Of a stretch of 64,000 nucleotides of DNA, positions 51,969 through 61,385 are shown piece by piece. The position numbers were made by a program, and so were the translations under genes. The stretch comes from Denitrobacterium detoxificans (GTDB lineage Bacteria; Actinomycetota; Coriobacteriia; Coriobacteriales; Eggerthellaceae): positions 728,001 to 792,000 of the forward strand of contig NZ_CP011402.1 of NCBI RefSeq assembly GCF_001643775.1, in the 5' to 3' direction. The notes below the pieces were generated by a model that made no database searches, had not been told where the DNA came from, and worked only from the letters and a program-made list of their open reading frames with translations. The stretch's first letter is position 1. Every line of letters starts with the position of its first letter.

Positions 51969-53963
51969 TTACTGCAGATCCAGCTGGTCGAGATACTCTT
52001 TGCCGTGTTCGGCGATGTGCTTCTTGCGACCCGCATCGTCGTTGCCCAGCAGCAGGTTGAACATGTGCTCCATCTGCTCCACGTCTTCCGGAAGCACCTT
52101 GATGAGGCGGCGCGTATCCGGGTTCATGGTGGTGAGCCACATCATGTCGGGGTCGTTCTCACCAAGACCCTTGGAGCGGTTGATCGAGCACTTCTGGTCG
52201 CCGATTTCCTCCAGGATCTTGTTCTTTTCCATGTCGGTGTAGGCGAAGTACGTCTTCTCCTTGCAGTTGATCTCGTACAAGGGCGATTCGGCGATGAAGA
52301 CGTAGCCCTCGCGAATGAGCGTGGGCACCAGGCGGTAGAGCATGGTCAGGATGAGCGTGCGGATGTGATAGCCGTCGACGTCGGCGTCTGTGCAGATGAT
52401 GACCTTGTTCCAGTTCAGGTTTTCCAGGTCGAAGGTGCCCAGGTTCTTCAGGCGCTTGTCGTTTACCTCTACGCCGCAGCCCAGCACGCGCAGCAGGTCC
52501 ATGATGATTTCCGACTTGAAGATGCGCGGGTAGTCTTCCTTTAGGCAGTTCAGGATCTTACCGCGAACGGGCATGACGCCCTGGAACTCTGCATCGCGCG
52601 AAGTGCGGCAAGCGCCCGCTGCAGAGTCGCCCTCTACGATGTAGACTTCGCGGCGCGTGCGGTCCTTCGAGCGGCAGTCGATGAACTTCTGCACGCGGTT
52701 GGCCATGTCGGTCTTCTGCTGCAGGTTCGTCTTGATGCTCTGGCGCGTCTTTTCCGCATTCTCGCGCGAGCGCTTGTTGATGAGCACCTGCTCGACGATC
52801 TTGTCGGCCTGCGTCTTGTTCTCGATCAGATAGGTTTCCATCTGCTCTTTGATGAAGGCGGTCATGGCCTGCTGGATGAACTTGTTGTTGATGGCCTTCT
52901 TGGTCTGGTTCTCGTAGCTGGTCTGCGTCGAGAAGCAGTTGGTCACCAGTACCAGGCAGTCCTGAACGTCTTGCCACTTGATGGTGCTTTCGTTCTTCTT
53001 GTACTTGCCCGCCTTCTTGATGGCTCCGTCGATGGCGCTGGTGAATGCGCTGCGCGCTGCCTTCTCGGGCGAGCCGCCGTTTTCCAGCCACGAGGAGTTG
53101 TGGTAGTACTCCTGCAGCTGCATGCCGCGCGAGAAGCAGAAGCATGCGGTGATCTTCACGTTGTAGTCGGGCAGGTCGTCACGGTCGCGACCGCGGCGGT
53201 TCGTTTCGATGAAGAACGGCTCGGTCAGGTAGTCGTGATTGGTCTTTTCCAGGATGTAGTCTTCGATGCCCTTGGGGTAGCAGTATTCCTGCTCCTCGAA
53301 ACCATCGATGCCCTCTACGCGCAGGCGGAACGTGACGTTGGCGTTTACCACGGCCTGACGGCGCAGCGTTTCCTCGAACCATTCGCGCGGAATGTCGATG
53401 GCGGTGAAGACTTCCAGGTCGGGGCGCCATTTGATGGTGGTGCCCGAACGTTTCTCGTCGGTGGGCTCTACGTTCAGGGCCTTCTTCTTCGAGCCAATGA
53501 CCTTGCCCTTTGCGAAGTGCAGGTCGTATTTGTTGCCTTCACGCCATACGGTTACGTCCATGTATTCGGAAGCGTATTGCGTGGCGCAGGAACCCAGGCC
53601 GTTGGTGCCCAGGGAGTAGTCGTAATCGCCGCCGTCGTTGTTGTCGTACTTGCCGCCGGCATAGAGTTCACAGAACACCAGTTCCCAGTTGAATCGCTTT
53701 TCGCTGGGGTTCCAGTCGAGCGGGCAACCACGGCCGTTGTCCTCTACCTGAATGGAGCCATCTGCGAATTTGGTAACCGTGATGAGGTTGCCATAGCCCT
53801 GGCGGGCTTCGTCGACCGAGTTGGACAGGATTTCGAATACCGCATGCGCGCATCCGTCGAGGCCGTCGGATCCAAAGATGACCGCGGGGCGCATGCGCAC
53901 GCGCTGCTCGTCTTTGAGCTGGCGAATGCTGTCATTGCCATAGCTTGCCGTGCTTTTTGCCAT
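51969..53963 (-). CDS. Type II topoisomerase subunit B (ParE-like)
   Basis: A 664-residue ATPase subunit with GHKL motifs (ILSNSVDEARQG, VEDNGRGCPLD, GTNGLGSCATQYAS), a transducer, and the TOPRIM motifs VEGDSAAGACRTSRD, PVRGKILN and CTDADVDGYHIRTLIL. EGDSAAG differs from the usual EGDSAGG and its N-terminal part is longer than in standard ParE, so this is a divergent ParE/GyrB type found in Firmicutes and Coriobacteriia. It is the first gene of the operon. Confidence 0.87.
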   Translation of the reverse strand: MAKSTASYGNDSIRQLKDEQRVRMRPAVIFGSDGLDGCAHAVFEILSNSVDEARQGYGNLITVTKFADGSIQVEDNGRGCPLDWNPSEKRFNWELVFCELYAGGKYDNNDGGDYDYSLGTNGLGSCATQYASEYMDVTVWREGNKYDLHFAKGKVIGSKKKALNVEPTDEKRSGTTIKWRPDLEVFTAIDIPREWFEETLRRQAVVNANVTFRLRVEGIDGFEEQEYCYPKGIEDYILEKTNHDYLTEPFFIETNRRGRDRDDLPDYNVKITACFCFSRGMQLQEYYHNSSWLENGGSPEKAARSAFTSAIDGAIKKAGKYKKNESTIKWQDVQDCLVLVTNCFSTQTSYENQTKKAINNKFIQQAMTAFIKEQMETYLIENKTQADKIVEQVLINKRSRENAEKTRQSIKTNLQQKTDMANRVQKFIDCRSKDRTRREVYIVEGDSAAGACRTSRDAEFQGVMPVRGKILNCLKEDYPRIFKSEIIMDLLRVLGCGVEVNDKRLKNLGTFDLENLNWNKVIICTDADVDGYHIRTLILTMLYRLVPTLIREGYVFIAESPLYEINCKEKTYFAYTDMEKNKILEEIGDQKCSINRSKGLGENDPDMMWLTTMNPDTRRLIKVLPEDVEQMEHMFNLLLGNDDAGRKKHIAEHGKEYLDQLDLQ

Positions 53964-54314
53964 AGTGTCGCTTTCGTATCGAGTGTGATTCTGTGCTGGC
54001 GGCGCCGATTGCGTTTGACCAGACGCACGCGCCGCAAATCAATAATGATACTCAAAGCTGCTTCGTTGGGTAAATAAAATACACTTCTCCCATACGCCAC
54101 GGGGGAGAACGCCCTGATTTTGGAACGCTCGAGTATTGCCCTTCTGCATCAAATCTTCATATGCCATTTCATCAAGTTAGGCTAGACTAACCACAAAAGC
54201 GTTACCGGGAATCATGCGTGCTTCTGATTCCCAATTCTCTGTTCGACCTACGGGTATTGCATGCTACGGGGTCCTTGGTTTTGTCTTGCCTCGCCGCGTG
54301 CAAGAAAGGGTGAG
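53964..54314. other. Intergenic region between divergent topoisomerase and AMP-ligase operons
   Basis: About 350 bp without a convincing gene. Besides the possible topoisomerase promoter, it holds GGGAATCA (54207-54214) and TGATTCCC (54225-54232), an 8-bp inverted repeat with a 10-bp spacer, and a GTTAG/CTAAC palindrome near 54176-54191. Either could be an operator for the AMP-ligase pair. Confidence 0.45.
54045..54074 (-). promoter_or_regulatory. Possible promoter of the topoisomerase operon
   Basis: The minus strand reads TTTACC (54069-54074), 18 bp, then TATCAT (54045-54050). The match to consensus is moderate. It lies about 80 bp before the start codon at 53963. Confidence 0.4.
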
Positions 54315-55883
54315 ATGGATATGTCGTATTACGATTCGGTACGAGATAGGTCTGTTGTCCAGATGGTGAGGGATGCCCTCGCGTGGCCCGATAACGATGT
54401 CGTGGCCATATTCCCTTCGGGGGAGCTCACGCGAGATGTGCTCGCGCAACGCTGCGACGCCTTGCGCGACGAGCTCGTGGGAAGGGGCGTGCGGCCGCAA
54501 TCACGTGTGGCCTACGTGGGAAATCCCGATGCGTGCATCATGATTGCCCAGTTCGCGATAGCTTTGGCGGGCGGCGTGCCCGTGCCTCTGCCCGAGCGCA
54601 GCTCCCAGGATGCCTGGGCAGACCTTGTTAGCGTAACGGGCGCTTCATTCGTCGTGTGCGAGACGGGGCGGCGCGATAGGGTTGCCAGCATGATGGAGGA
54701 TCGAGGGCTTGTGCTCCCCGTCATCGAGGTTGCTCCCGATGGAACCCTGGTGAGCCCCCTGGGTGCTCAGCCATGCAGCGATTACGAATGCACGCCTTCC
54801 GACTTGGCCGAAGTCGTGCTGAGCTCGGGTAGCACGGGAACTCCGAAGGCGTTCGCCTTCACCCAGGACGTGGAATACTATTTCGTCTCCACGTGGTTGC
54901 AGATATATGGCGAGCGGGAAGGGGGCCGCTTCCTTTCCGTGGGCCTTTCCGGTTGCATGCACTCGCTGCTTTCGTGCCTGCTGCGTCGCGAAGTGTTTGT
55001 GGCCTATGCGGCTCCCATGACGGCTGCCGATTTCGCGCGGACCATCGAGCGTCATCGCATCACCGATGCGTTCGTTCCTCCGTTCATTTTGGATGATCTA
55101 GCCGATCTCTATATCGAGGGCGATATCGACTTCTCGTCGCTGCAACGCATTGCTTATGCGGGGCAAGCCATGCCTGCTTCGGAAAAACAAGCCATTGCGC
55201 AGAAGGTGGATTGCGAACTCGTTCAATTCTACGGGAATACGGAAAGCGGCCTTCTGGCCTGCTTGGGTCCCGACGATCACCGTTCGGGTGATGTGGGTAT
55301 TCTTGCTTCGGCGGGCGTTCCCTTCTCCAACTTGGGCACGTGCATTCAGGTGTGGGACTTCAATACGGGCGAGCCGCTGGGCGCGGGCGCTATCGGGCGG
55401 GTCATGGTGCGCGGTCGCGGCGTCACGCGCAGGATCATGGGCGCTGACGCCGATTTCATGGTCGTGGATGGGTGGCGCGATACGGAAGACGCTGGCTACC
55501 TGGATGAATCGGGGCGCTTGTACGTGAAGGGGCGCGCGTGCGATGCCCTTGCGGGGCGCGATGGCGTCCTGTTCGCTATCGACATCGAGGGGAGCGTTCT
55601 TTCCCATTCGGCCGTGTCGGCTGGGTCCGTCCAGGTGGTTGCCGATGCTGCCGGAGCCAAGCATGTCTTCGCATGGGTTGAACTGGCGTCGGGTGAAAAC
55701 CTGCAGCCCGAGCTCTTTGCGATCGGGCTCGCGCGTGATTGCGGCATTTCGGAATCCCTGGTTCATGTGACGGTGCTTGATGAGATTCCGCGCTTGCCCC
55801 GTCCTCCGTACAAGGTTGACAAGTCATTGCTGAAGGGCGAGGCCCTTGCGGTTTTGAATGGAACGATGAGCGCTACGGCGTAG
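54315..55883 (+). CDS. AMP-dependent acyl/aryl-CoA ligase family enzyme
   Basis: A 522-residue adenylate-forming enzyme with an intact core: A3 loop LSSGSTGTPKAFAF (about residue 172), A5 YGNTESG, A7 DGWRDTEDAGYLDESG, and the C-terminal catalytic Lys in PPYKVDKSL (about 505). It should activate a carboxylate as adenylate and pass it to CoA or a carrier. Substrate unknown; no carrier or condensing enzyme is near. ATG 54315 has AAAGGG 4-5 bp upstream; ATG 54321 is an alternative. The next gene is a paralog 14 bp downstream. Confidence 0.83.
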   Translation: MDMSYYDSVRDRSVVQMVRDALAWPDNDVVAIFPSGELTRDVLAQRCDALRDELVGRGVRPQSRVAYVGNPDACIMIAQFAIALAGGVPVPLPERSSQDAWADLVSVTGASFVVCETGRRDRVASMMEDRGLVLPVIEVAPDGTLVSPLGAQPCSDYECTPSDLAEVVLSSGSTGTPKAFAFTQDVEYYFVSTWLQIYGEREGGRFLSVGLSGCMHSLLSCLLRREVFVAYAAPMTAADFARTIERHRITDAFVPPFILDDLADLYIEGDIDFSSLQRIAYAGQAMPASEKQAIAQKVDCELVQFYGNTESGLLACLGPDDHRSGDVGILASAGVPFSNLGTCIQVWDFNTGEPLGAGAIGRVMVRGRGVTRRIMGADADFMVVDGWRDTEDAGYLDESGRLYVKGRACDALAGRDGVLFAIDIEGSVLSHSAVSAGSVQVVADAAGAKHVFAWVELASGENLQPELFAIGLARDCGISESLVHVTVLDEIPRLPRPPYKVDKSLLKGEALAVLNGTMSATA

Positions 55884-55897
55884 GAAGGGTGATTTGC

Positions 55898-57448
55898 ATG
55901 TCGTTACGCGATGGCGTCATCGATGGCGATCTTCAAACGTATTATCGATCGTTGCTCGAGGAAGCGGGTGACGATGAGGTCTTCGTGACCCAATCTGGCA
56001 GCTATTCGGGGGTGCAGGCGCTTGGGCTCTGCGAGGGCATTCGCGACGAGCTCATTCGCCGCGGGTTCAAACCGAACGAATACTGCGCATATGGTGGCAG
56101 CGATGATATTGGCATGGTTGCAGCGGCGTTTGGCATTGCGCTGGCAGGCGGTGCCTCGTTCGGGCTGCAGAATTACGTAGGTGCCGATAGCTGGACGCGC
56201 TTCATTCGCGATACGGGCGCGCGGTTCGTGGTATGCGAGTCGTTCATCGTCGAAAAGCTGCGCGATCGTCTGCTCGAGGCTGGATGCGAAGTTGAATTCA
56301 TCGAGATAACGGCCCAAGGTAGCATTCTGGCGCCTACGGGGAGCGAAGCCTTCGAGGACCGTCATGTTTCCTACGACGATGCTTCTGTCGTGCGGTTTAC
56401 GGCGGGGCGTGCGGGGGCGGCCCAGGGTATCGTGCTTTCCCATAGAGCGCAGTTCTATTCGCTCGCGAAGATGGCGGCGGTCTATGGGCAGCGAGAGCGG
56501 GGACGCTACTTGCAGCTTACTCCCACGACCGACGTGCAGGGCATTGGCATGTTGGTTGCGGCGCTCTTCCGGCGCGAGACGGTCATCATCTATTGGGGCA
56601 AGCCAACTACCGAGGGCATCGTGCGCGCCATGGAGCAGCACCGCATCACCGATCTGTTCTTGCCCTCTTCGCAGATGGTGAAGCTGGCGCGAAGCGATGC
56701 GGCTGCTATGGCCGACCTTTCGGCACTGGATCGTTTCGTGTACGGTGGCCAGAAGGTCAGTGCCGAGGACATCATGGATGCGTACGACTTGCTCGATTGT
56801 GACTTTGCGCAGATTTATGGCTCAACCGAAACGGGTTTGCTCATGTGGCTTTCCCCCGAAGACCATCGCAAGGGCGATTCGAAGGTGTTCGATTCGGCTG
56901 GCGTGAAGGTGCCTTTCGCGGGCACGGAAGTCATCGTGCAGGATCCGCGCACGGGCGAGGAGATGCCTCCGGGCGAAGTGGGCCACGTGGTTACCAAGAA
57001 CCCCAGCGTATGCGTGCAAACGCTGGGCTATGACGCCCCTGTTGAAGTGGTTGATGGCTGGCGCGATACGCTGGATCAGGGGTATTTCGACGAAGAGGGG
57101 TACTTGCATATTGTAGGCGTCTCGCGGGACGTTATCTTGTACCGCGGATTCGTCATGTACGCGTTCGACGTGGAAAAGGTGCTTCTGGACATGGATGGCG
57201 TGCGTGCCGCGGTGGCTCATCCCATTTCCGATGCTGCCGATGGCGAGCACATCTTCGTCTGGGTGGCGCTCGACGAGGGCGTGCAGTACACCGAAGAGCA
57301 GCTGGGGAGCGAGCTCGAGGTCGTGCGCGGTCCCTGGTATCGTCCGTCGCGCATTCAAATTGTCGACGAGATTCCCGACCGAGACGCGTCGGGAGCGTAC
57401 GATAAGCAGAAGCTGAGAGAACGTGCAGAGGCGATCATGGCCCAGTAA
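55898..57448 (+). CDS. AMP-dependent ligase-like protein with degenerate phosphate-binding loop
   Basis: A 516-residue paralog of the previous enzyme. The A3 loop reads RFTAGRAGAAQGIVLSH instead of SGTTGxPKG, with no Lys, so ATP phosphate binding may be weak. Other motifs remain: A5 IYGSTETGLLMW, A7 DGWRDTLDQGYFDEEG, A8 SRDVILYRGF, and a possible A10 Lys in GAYDKQKL. It may be a pseudoenzyme that pairs with the active paralog. ATG 55898 has AGGAAGGG 8 bp upstream; GTG 55889 is too close. Confidence 0.8.
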   Translation: MSLRDGVIDGDLQTYYRSLLEEAGDDEVFVTQSGSYSGVQALGLCEGIRDELIRRGFKPNEYCAYGGSDDIGMVAAAFGIALAGGASFGLQNYVGADSWTRFIRDTGARFVVCESFIVEKLRDRLLEAGCEVEFIEITAQGSILAPTGSEAFEDRHVSYDDASVVRFTAGRAGAAQGIVLSHRAQFYSLAKMAAVYGQRERGRYLQLTPTTDVQGIGMLVAALFRRETVIIYWGKPTTEGIVRAMEQHRITDLFLPSSQMVKLARSDAAAMADLSALDRFVYGGQKVSAEDIMDAYDLLDCDFAQIYGSTETGLLMWLSPEDHRKGDSKVFDSAGVKVPFAGTEVIVQDPRTGEEMPPGEVGHVVTKNPSVCVQTLGYDAPVEVVDGWRDTLDQGYFDEEGYLHIVGVSRDVILYRGFVMYAFDVEKVLLDMDGVRAAVAHPISDAADGEHIFVWVALDEGVQYTEEQLGSELEVVRGPWYRPSRIQIVDEIPDRDASGAYDKQKLRERAEAIMAQ

Positions 57449-57464
57449 GGGCGAGCGTTCGTGG

Positions 57465-57491
57465 AGAGGCTCCTTCGGGAGCCTCTTTTTT
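57465..57491 (+). terminator. Rho-independent terminator of the AMP-ligase pair
   Basis: AGAGGCTCC-TTCG-GGAGCCTCT with a UUCG tetraloop and a TTTTTT tail: a textbook terminator. Confidence 0.95.
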
Positions 57492-57551
57492 GCGTTACCT
57501 GGCGAAATAACGGCTGTGATTGCGGGTGGTGGCAAGCGTTTGGGCGAATGC

Positions 57552-57601
57552 TTGACAGTTCATTCTTACGTGTGCATACTGTGTATGTAGCGTATATACA
57601 C
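57552..57601 (+). promoter_or_regulatory. Promoter and operator of the GntR/ABC operon
   Basis: TTGACA (57552-57557), 17 bp, CATACT (57575-57580). Directly after it lies GTGTATGTAGCGTATATACAC (57581-57601, split here by the core GTAGCG), an inverted repeat with GTGTAT/ATACAC arms, like YtrA-type operators. Binding there would block initiation, so the GntR protein is probably an autorepressor. Confidence 0.8.
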
Positions 57602-57698
57602 TATACCCGGTGCGAGACGTCAATCCGGGCAGTGCGCGAGCGGCGTGTCGCTAGCGCGCAGGCGTTTTCAATGGCGCCGTGAAAAAGGAGTAATTGGT

Positions 57699-58073
57699 TT
57701 GGATATTGTCATTTCCAATGCAAGCGATAAGCCCATCTACGAGCAGATCGTATTTCAGCTGAAGGATGCCATTCTGTCTGGTGCGCTTGAACCTGGTTCT
57801 TCGCTGCCGTCTATGCGCATGCTGGCCAATCGTCTTCATGTGAGCGTGATTACCACGAAGCGGGCATACGCGGAGCTCGAGGCCCAGGGGTTCATCGATA
57901 CCGTGCAGGGCAAGGGCAGCTTCGTGGCAGGGGCGAATTTGGAGCTCCTGCGCGAGGAGCGCTTGCGCAGGGTGGAAGAACATCTTGCCGCAGCGCTATC
58001 GGATGCGCGCGTGGCTGGGGTCGATGTTGCGGAATTGCACGACATGCTCGATGCGCTTGCCGTGGATGAATAG
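57699..58073 (+). CDS. GntR family regulator, YtrA group
   Basis: A 124-residue regulator: winged helix at residues 8-75 (SDKPIYEQIVFQLKDAILSG, LPSMRMLANRLHVSVITTKR) with a short C-terminal helical tail, as in YtrA proteins that control an adjacent ABC exporter. The start is TTG at 57699, 8 bp after AAGGAG; relatives begin with MDI at this place. The ABC ATPase gene follows 28 bp later. Confidence 0.87.
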   Translation: MDIVISNASDKPIYEQIVFQLKDAILSGALEPGSSLPSMRMLANRLHVSVITTKRAYAELEAQGFIDTVQGKGSFVAGANLELLREERLRRVEEHLAAALSDARVAGVDVAELHDMLDALAVDE

Positions 58074-58101
58074 ATGCGAGAGGGTAAGAGGGTGAGTAAA
58101 G

Positions 58102-58971
58102 ATGCCTAACCTAATCGAAGGTGCGGGCCTGACGAAGCGATACGACGGGTTCACGCTCGATAACGTGAGCATATCGGTGCCCGAAGGGTACGTTGTGGGC
58201 CTTATTGGCAGCAACGGCGCGGGCAAGACCACCATCATCAAGGCGCTGTTGGGCCTGAATCGTCTTGATGGGGGCAAGGTGCGCGCTTTCGGCGAAAGCC
58301 CCAAGGGCGGGGCGTGGAAGCGCCGCGTGGGAGTCGTGTTCGATACGTGCGCGTTCGTTCCCACGATGCATGTGTCGGATATAGCGAGTATTGGCAAGGC
58401 GGCGTATGCGAACTGGGATGGTCCGGAGTTCAACAGGCTTTTGAACGAGTTCGATATCTCCCCCAAGAAGAAGATCGAAACGCTGTCGCGCGGCATGGGG
58501 ATGAAGCTATCCCTTGCCTTTGCGCTGGCGCATCATCCCGAGCTGCTTATCTTGGATGAGCCTACCGCGGGCCTCGACCCCATTGCCCGCGACGAGGCCT
58601 TGGAATATCTGCGTGAGTTCATGAATGATGAGGGGCGTGGCATTCTCATCTCCAGCCACATTACGTCGGATTTGGAAAAGATCGCCGATCGCATCGTTTG
58701 CGTTGATGCGGGGCGCGTGATCTTCTCCAAGGAAAAGGATGACATTTGCGGCAGGGGCGGCGTTGCTCGTTGCGCCGAACGTCAGTTTGCGGCGATTGGC
58801 GAAAGCGGGTTCCTGCCCCAGGACGAGTTGTATTACCTGCGGCGCGATTACCAGATCGATGTATTCGTGCCTGACCGCTTTGCGTTCATGCAGGTGTTTC
58901 CCGATACGCCGTGCGATCCGATTTCGCTCGACGACTACATGCTCTTGATGTTGAAAGGAGGCGCGCGATGA
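58102..58971 (+). CDS. ABC exporter ATPase, YtrB/BcrA-like
   Basis: A 289-residue ATPase: Walker A GSNGAGKTT, signature LSRGMGMKLSLAFAL, Walker B LLILDEPTAGLD, switch His in ISSHIT. The C-terminal 80 residues are the usual accessory part. It lies between its GntR regulator and a permease whose start overlaps its stop (ATGA). A role in cell-envelope stress or antibiotic export is inferred from YtrABC-like operons. Confidence 0.87.
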   Translation: MPNLIEGAGLTKRYDGFTLDNVSISVPEGYVVGLIGSNGAGKTTIIKALLGLNRLDGGKVRAFGESPKGGAWKRRVGVVFDTCAFVPTMHVSDIASIGKAAYANWDGPEFNRLLNEFDISPKKKIETLSRGMGMKLSLAFALAHHPELLILDEPTAGLDPIARDEALEYLREFMNDEGRGILISSHITSDLEKIADRIVCVDAGRVIFSKEKDDICGRGGVARCAERQFAAIGESGFLPQDELYYLRRDYQIDVFVPDRFAFMQVFPDTPCDPISLDDYMLLMLKGGAR

Positions 58972-59663
58972 AAGCGATGCTCGCTTCCGATTTTGCCCAG
59001 GTAAAGCGCTTTGTTTTGCAGACGGCTGCCATATGCGCCTGCGTTATCGTCATCATGATCGTCTCGTGCGACAGCCTGATGATGGGCGTGTCGATGGGCG
59101 CAGCGGCCATTGCGGTGATGTTGCCCTGCCTCATGACGTATTCAGTGCTTAGCTATGACGAGATGGCCGGCTGGGCGAGGCTGCGCGAGACGCTGCCCTT
59201 GTCCAAGCGCGATATCGTTTTCGGTCGCTATGCGGGTGTGCTTGTGGCATCGTTGGCTTCCCTCGCGTTTTCGGTGGCTGTTGCGCTTGCCGCATATGCC
59301 GTGATTCCCGCAACGGGGCTTGGAGGGTCCGCATTCGATGCCCAGGCCATGGTTGGGGTGAGTCTTCCCGCGATGGCAGGCCTTGCGGGGGTTGGCGGCA
59401 TGTCCATCGCTCTCGTTATGCTCTCGGTGATACTTCCCATTGCCATGCGGTTTGGGGTCACGCGTTCCGTGCGCATTCTGCCGCTCGTCTTCGTGTTCGG
59501 ATTCTGCGCGTTCGCCGGCTTCATGCAGTCGAAGTTCACGCTGGATTTGCTTATGGGCATGACGCCAGTTGTGGCGGGTCTCTCCCTTGCAGTGGGTGCT
59601 CTTGCGCTGTTTATCGCAAGCGCGCTGGTTGCTTTGAGGCTCTACGGAGCTCGTGAGTTCTAG
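58968..59663 (+). CDS. ABC-2 exporter permease
   Basis: A 231-residue membrane protein with six helices. It starts with a short cytoplasmic segment (MLASDFAQVKRFVLQ) and has YDEMAGWARLRETLPLSKRD after helix 2, typical of ABC-2 permeases in YtrA-type operons. Start ATG overlaps the ATPase stop by 3 bp. Confidence 0.83.
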   Translation: MKAMLASDFAQVKRFVLQTAAICACVIVIMIVSCDSLMMGVSMGAAAIAVMLPCLMTYSVLSYDEMAGWARLRETLPLSKRDIVFGRYAGVLVASLASLAFSVAVALAAYAVIPATGLGGSAFDAQAMVGVSLPAMAGLAGVGGMSIALVMLSVILPIAMRFGVTRSVRILPLVFVFGFCAFAGFMQSKFTLDLLMGMTPVVAGLSLAVGALALFIASALVALRLYGAREF

Positions 59664-59689
59664 CCCCGTTCCCTCCTAGGCGCATGTTT

Positions 59690-59720
59690 GGCAGGGCCCG
59701 TGCATCGCACGGGCCCTGCC
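59690..59720. terminator. Hairpin between converging genes
   Basis: GGCAGGGCCCGTGC pairs perfectly with GCACGGGCCCTGCC over a three-base loop. The T tract is weak on both sides, but stem stability suggests a bidirectional terminator. Confidence 0.7.
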
Positions 59721-59754
59721 TGCGTTATCTGTCGCTGAACTGCGTCGTGGACTG

Positions 59755-61281
59755 CTATTCGCTTTCGGCGGGTTGTGGCTCGCCTTGGGACTTCTGCTCG
59801 TCGTTAGCGGGGAGAGCCATGGTTGCCTGCAGTTCGCCTTGCGCGATCGCTTCCTGAAAGCGGGCGTAATCAGCTTCGTTCTGCGCGGCGTATGCGCGCG
59901 AGAACTTTGCGATGGCCTTGTCGAACTCGTCGGTCGTGCCAAGGTACCCCGCGATTCCGAAGCGGTCTCCCGTGCGCGCATGCGCGTGGGCGAGCGTGCG
60001 TCCGCAGGCGCGTGCGTAGACCGCAAGGTGCTTCGCATCGATGCGCTCCAGATCGACTGACCCCTTGCCGTCCCACAACTGGCGTACGTAGTAATCGCGC
60101 TTCTTTCCGTCGACTCCGGGAAGGCGGCACCAGCCAAGCAGGATGTCGCTTGCCGTTTGCATGGCGCGCTGTCCCTCTACGACGCGTTGGCCATGCTGTT
60201 CGGCATTGCTCTTGCCGCAGAAGCGCTCGAGCACCGATTCCTGCGCTTCCTTGATCTGCAGCACCAAGGGGTCTTCGCAGTCTGCGCCCTGCATCACGAT
60301 GATGAACGCGCGTGTGCCTACGCTGCCTACGCCAACTACTTTAATGGCGGAATCGATTCCGTGGTATTGCCTGATGAGCATCTGCTTGTCGGGGGATAGC
60401 GTCTTTCGGTATGCCGCGAGCACGAGCTTGACGATCTTTTCCGTATCGAGCAGCTTGATCCAGGGAGCCGATTTGGCGGCGCTCGCCATGTCGCGCAGTG
60501 GAATCACGATGGGGGGATTGCTGATGATGCGCAGCTTTCCATCGACGACTTCGGTGAGCTTTGCAACGGCTCGCGTGCTGTTTTTGCTCTTCGCCTTGCC
60601 GATGGCCTTGGCGGCTTGCTTCTTTTCCTTCTTCGTCATCTTGTCTTCGAAGGCCGACGTGACTTCGTCGATGTCGATGTGCGCATACCATACGTCAAGG
60701 TTGCCCATCGCGGCGAATTCGAGCATGCTCTCGCGGTATCCGCGCACGCTAGCAAGCACGGCTTCCTTGCGTTCCTTTTTGGAAAAGCCACGGTCGAGGC
60801 CGCAAATCTCCACGCTGGCGGCCATGCGCTTGACGTCCCATTCCCAGGGGCCGATGGACGTCTCGTCGAAGTCATTGATGTCGAAGACGGTGCGTCGTTC
60901 GGGGCTGGAGAAGAGCCCGAAGTTCGAGATGTGGGCATCGCCGCATGCCTGCACGTTGATGCCGGTGGCTGGCGTGTTTGACAGGTCGGACGCCATGATG
61001 AGCGCGCCACCCCGGTAGAACGTGAACGCGGATACTCCCATGCGCTCGTAGCGAAGGGGGAGGAGTTCCTGCAAGCGGGATTCTCCCTGTTCTTTCAGGA
61101 GGGCAACGGGGTCGGGGCGGTCTTCGGGGGCGCTCCATGTGGCGTGGGAGCCAAGGGGCACCGTTTCGCGGAGAGCCTTACCCGCCGCCTTGCGCTCCTC
61201 GGGTGAGCGTTCGTCCGTCTTGTACAGCGTCTCGGCTACGATTTCGCGCAGCTTGGTTTCCGTGCTCTTGTCGATGAACAT
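59755..61281 (-). CDS. DUF2252 family protein
   Basis: A 508-residue cytoplasmic protein of the DUF2252 family: RYERMGVSAFTFYRGGA, QACGDAHISNFGLF, FDINDFDETSIGPWEWDVKR and ICGLDRGFSKKE are its hallmark stretches. These recall the kinase-like aminoglycoside phosphotransferase fold (GDAHISNFG with the HxD-like pattern, DFDE as metal site), so a small-molecule kinase is possible. The C-terminus is Gln/Glu-rich. Function unknown. AAAGGCGG precedes the ATG. Confidence 0.87.
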   Translation of the reverse strand: MFIDKSTETKLREIVAETLYKTDERSPEERKAAGKALRETVPLGSHATWSAPEDRPDPVALLKEQGESRLQELLPLRYERMGVSAFTFYRGGALIMASDLSNTPATGINVQACGDAHISNFGLFSSPERRTVFDINDFDETSIGPWEWDVKRMAASVEICGLDRGFSKKERKEAVLASVRGYRESMLEFAAMGNLDVWYAHIDIDEVTSAFEDKMTKKEKKQAAKAIGKAKSKNSTRAVAKLTEVVDGKLRIISNPPIVIPLRDMASAAKSAPWIKLLDTEKIVKLVLAAYRKTLSPDKQMLIRQYHGIDSAIKVVGVGSVGTRAFIIVMQGADCEDPLVLQIKEAQESVLERFCGKSNAEQHGQRVVEGQRAMQTASDILLGWCRLPGVDGKKRDYYVRQLWDGKGSVDLERIDAKHLAVYARACGRTLAHAHARTGDRFGIAGYLGTTDEFDKAIAKFSRAYAAQNEADYARFQEAIAQGELQATMALPANDEQKSQGEPQPAESE

Positions 61282-61385
61282 AGACGACCGCCTTTCGACT
61301 GCCCCTGAAGTTCTGCCCCATGAACTTCCCTCCGCCTATTGTACGCGCATGGGTAACAATTCGTCGCGTGCTTTTCGGCACGCTG

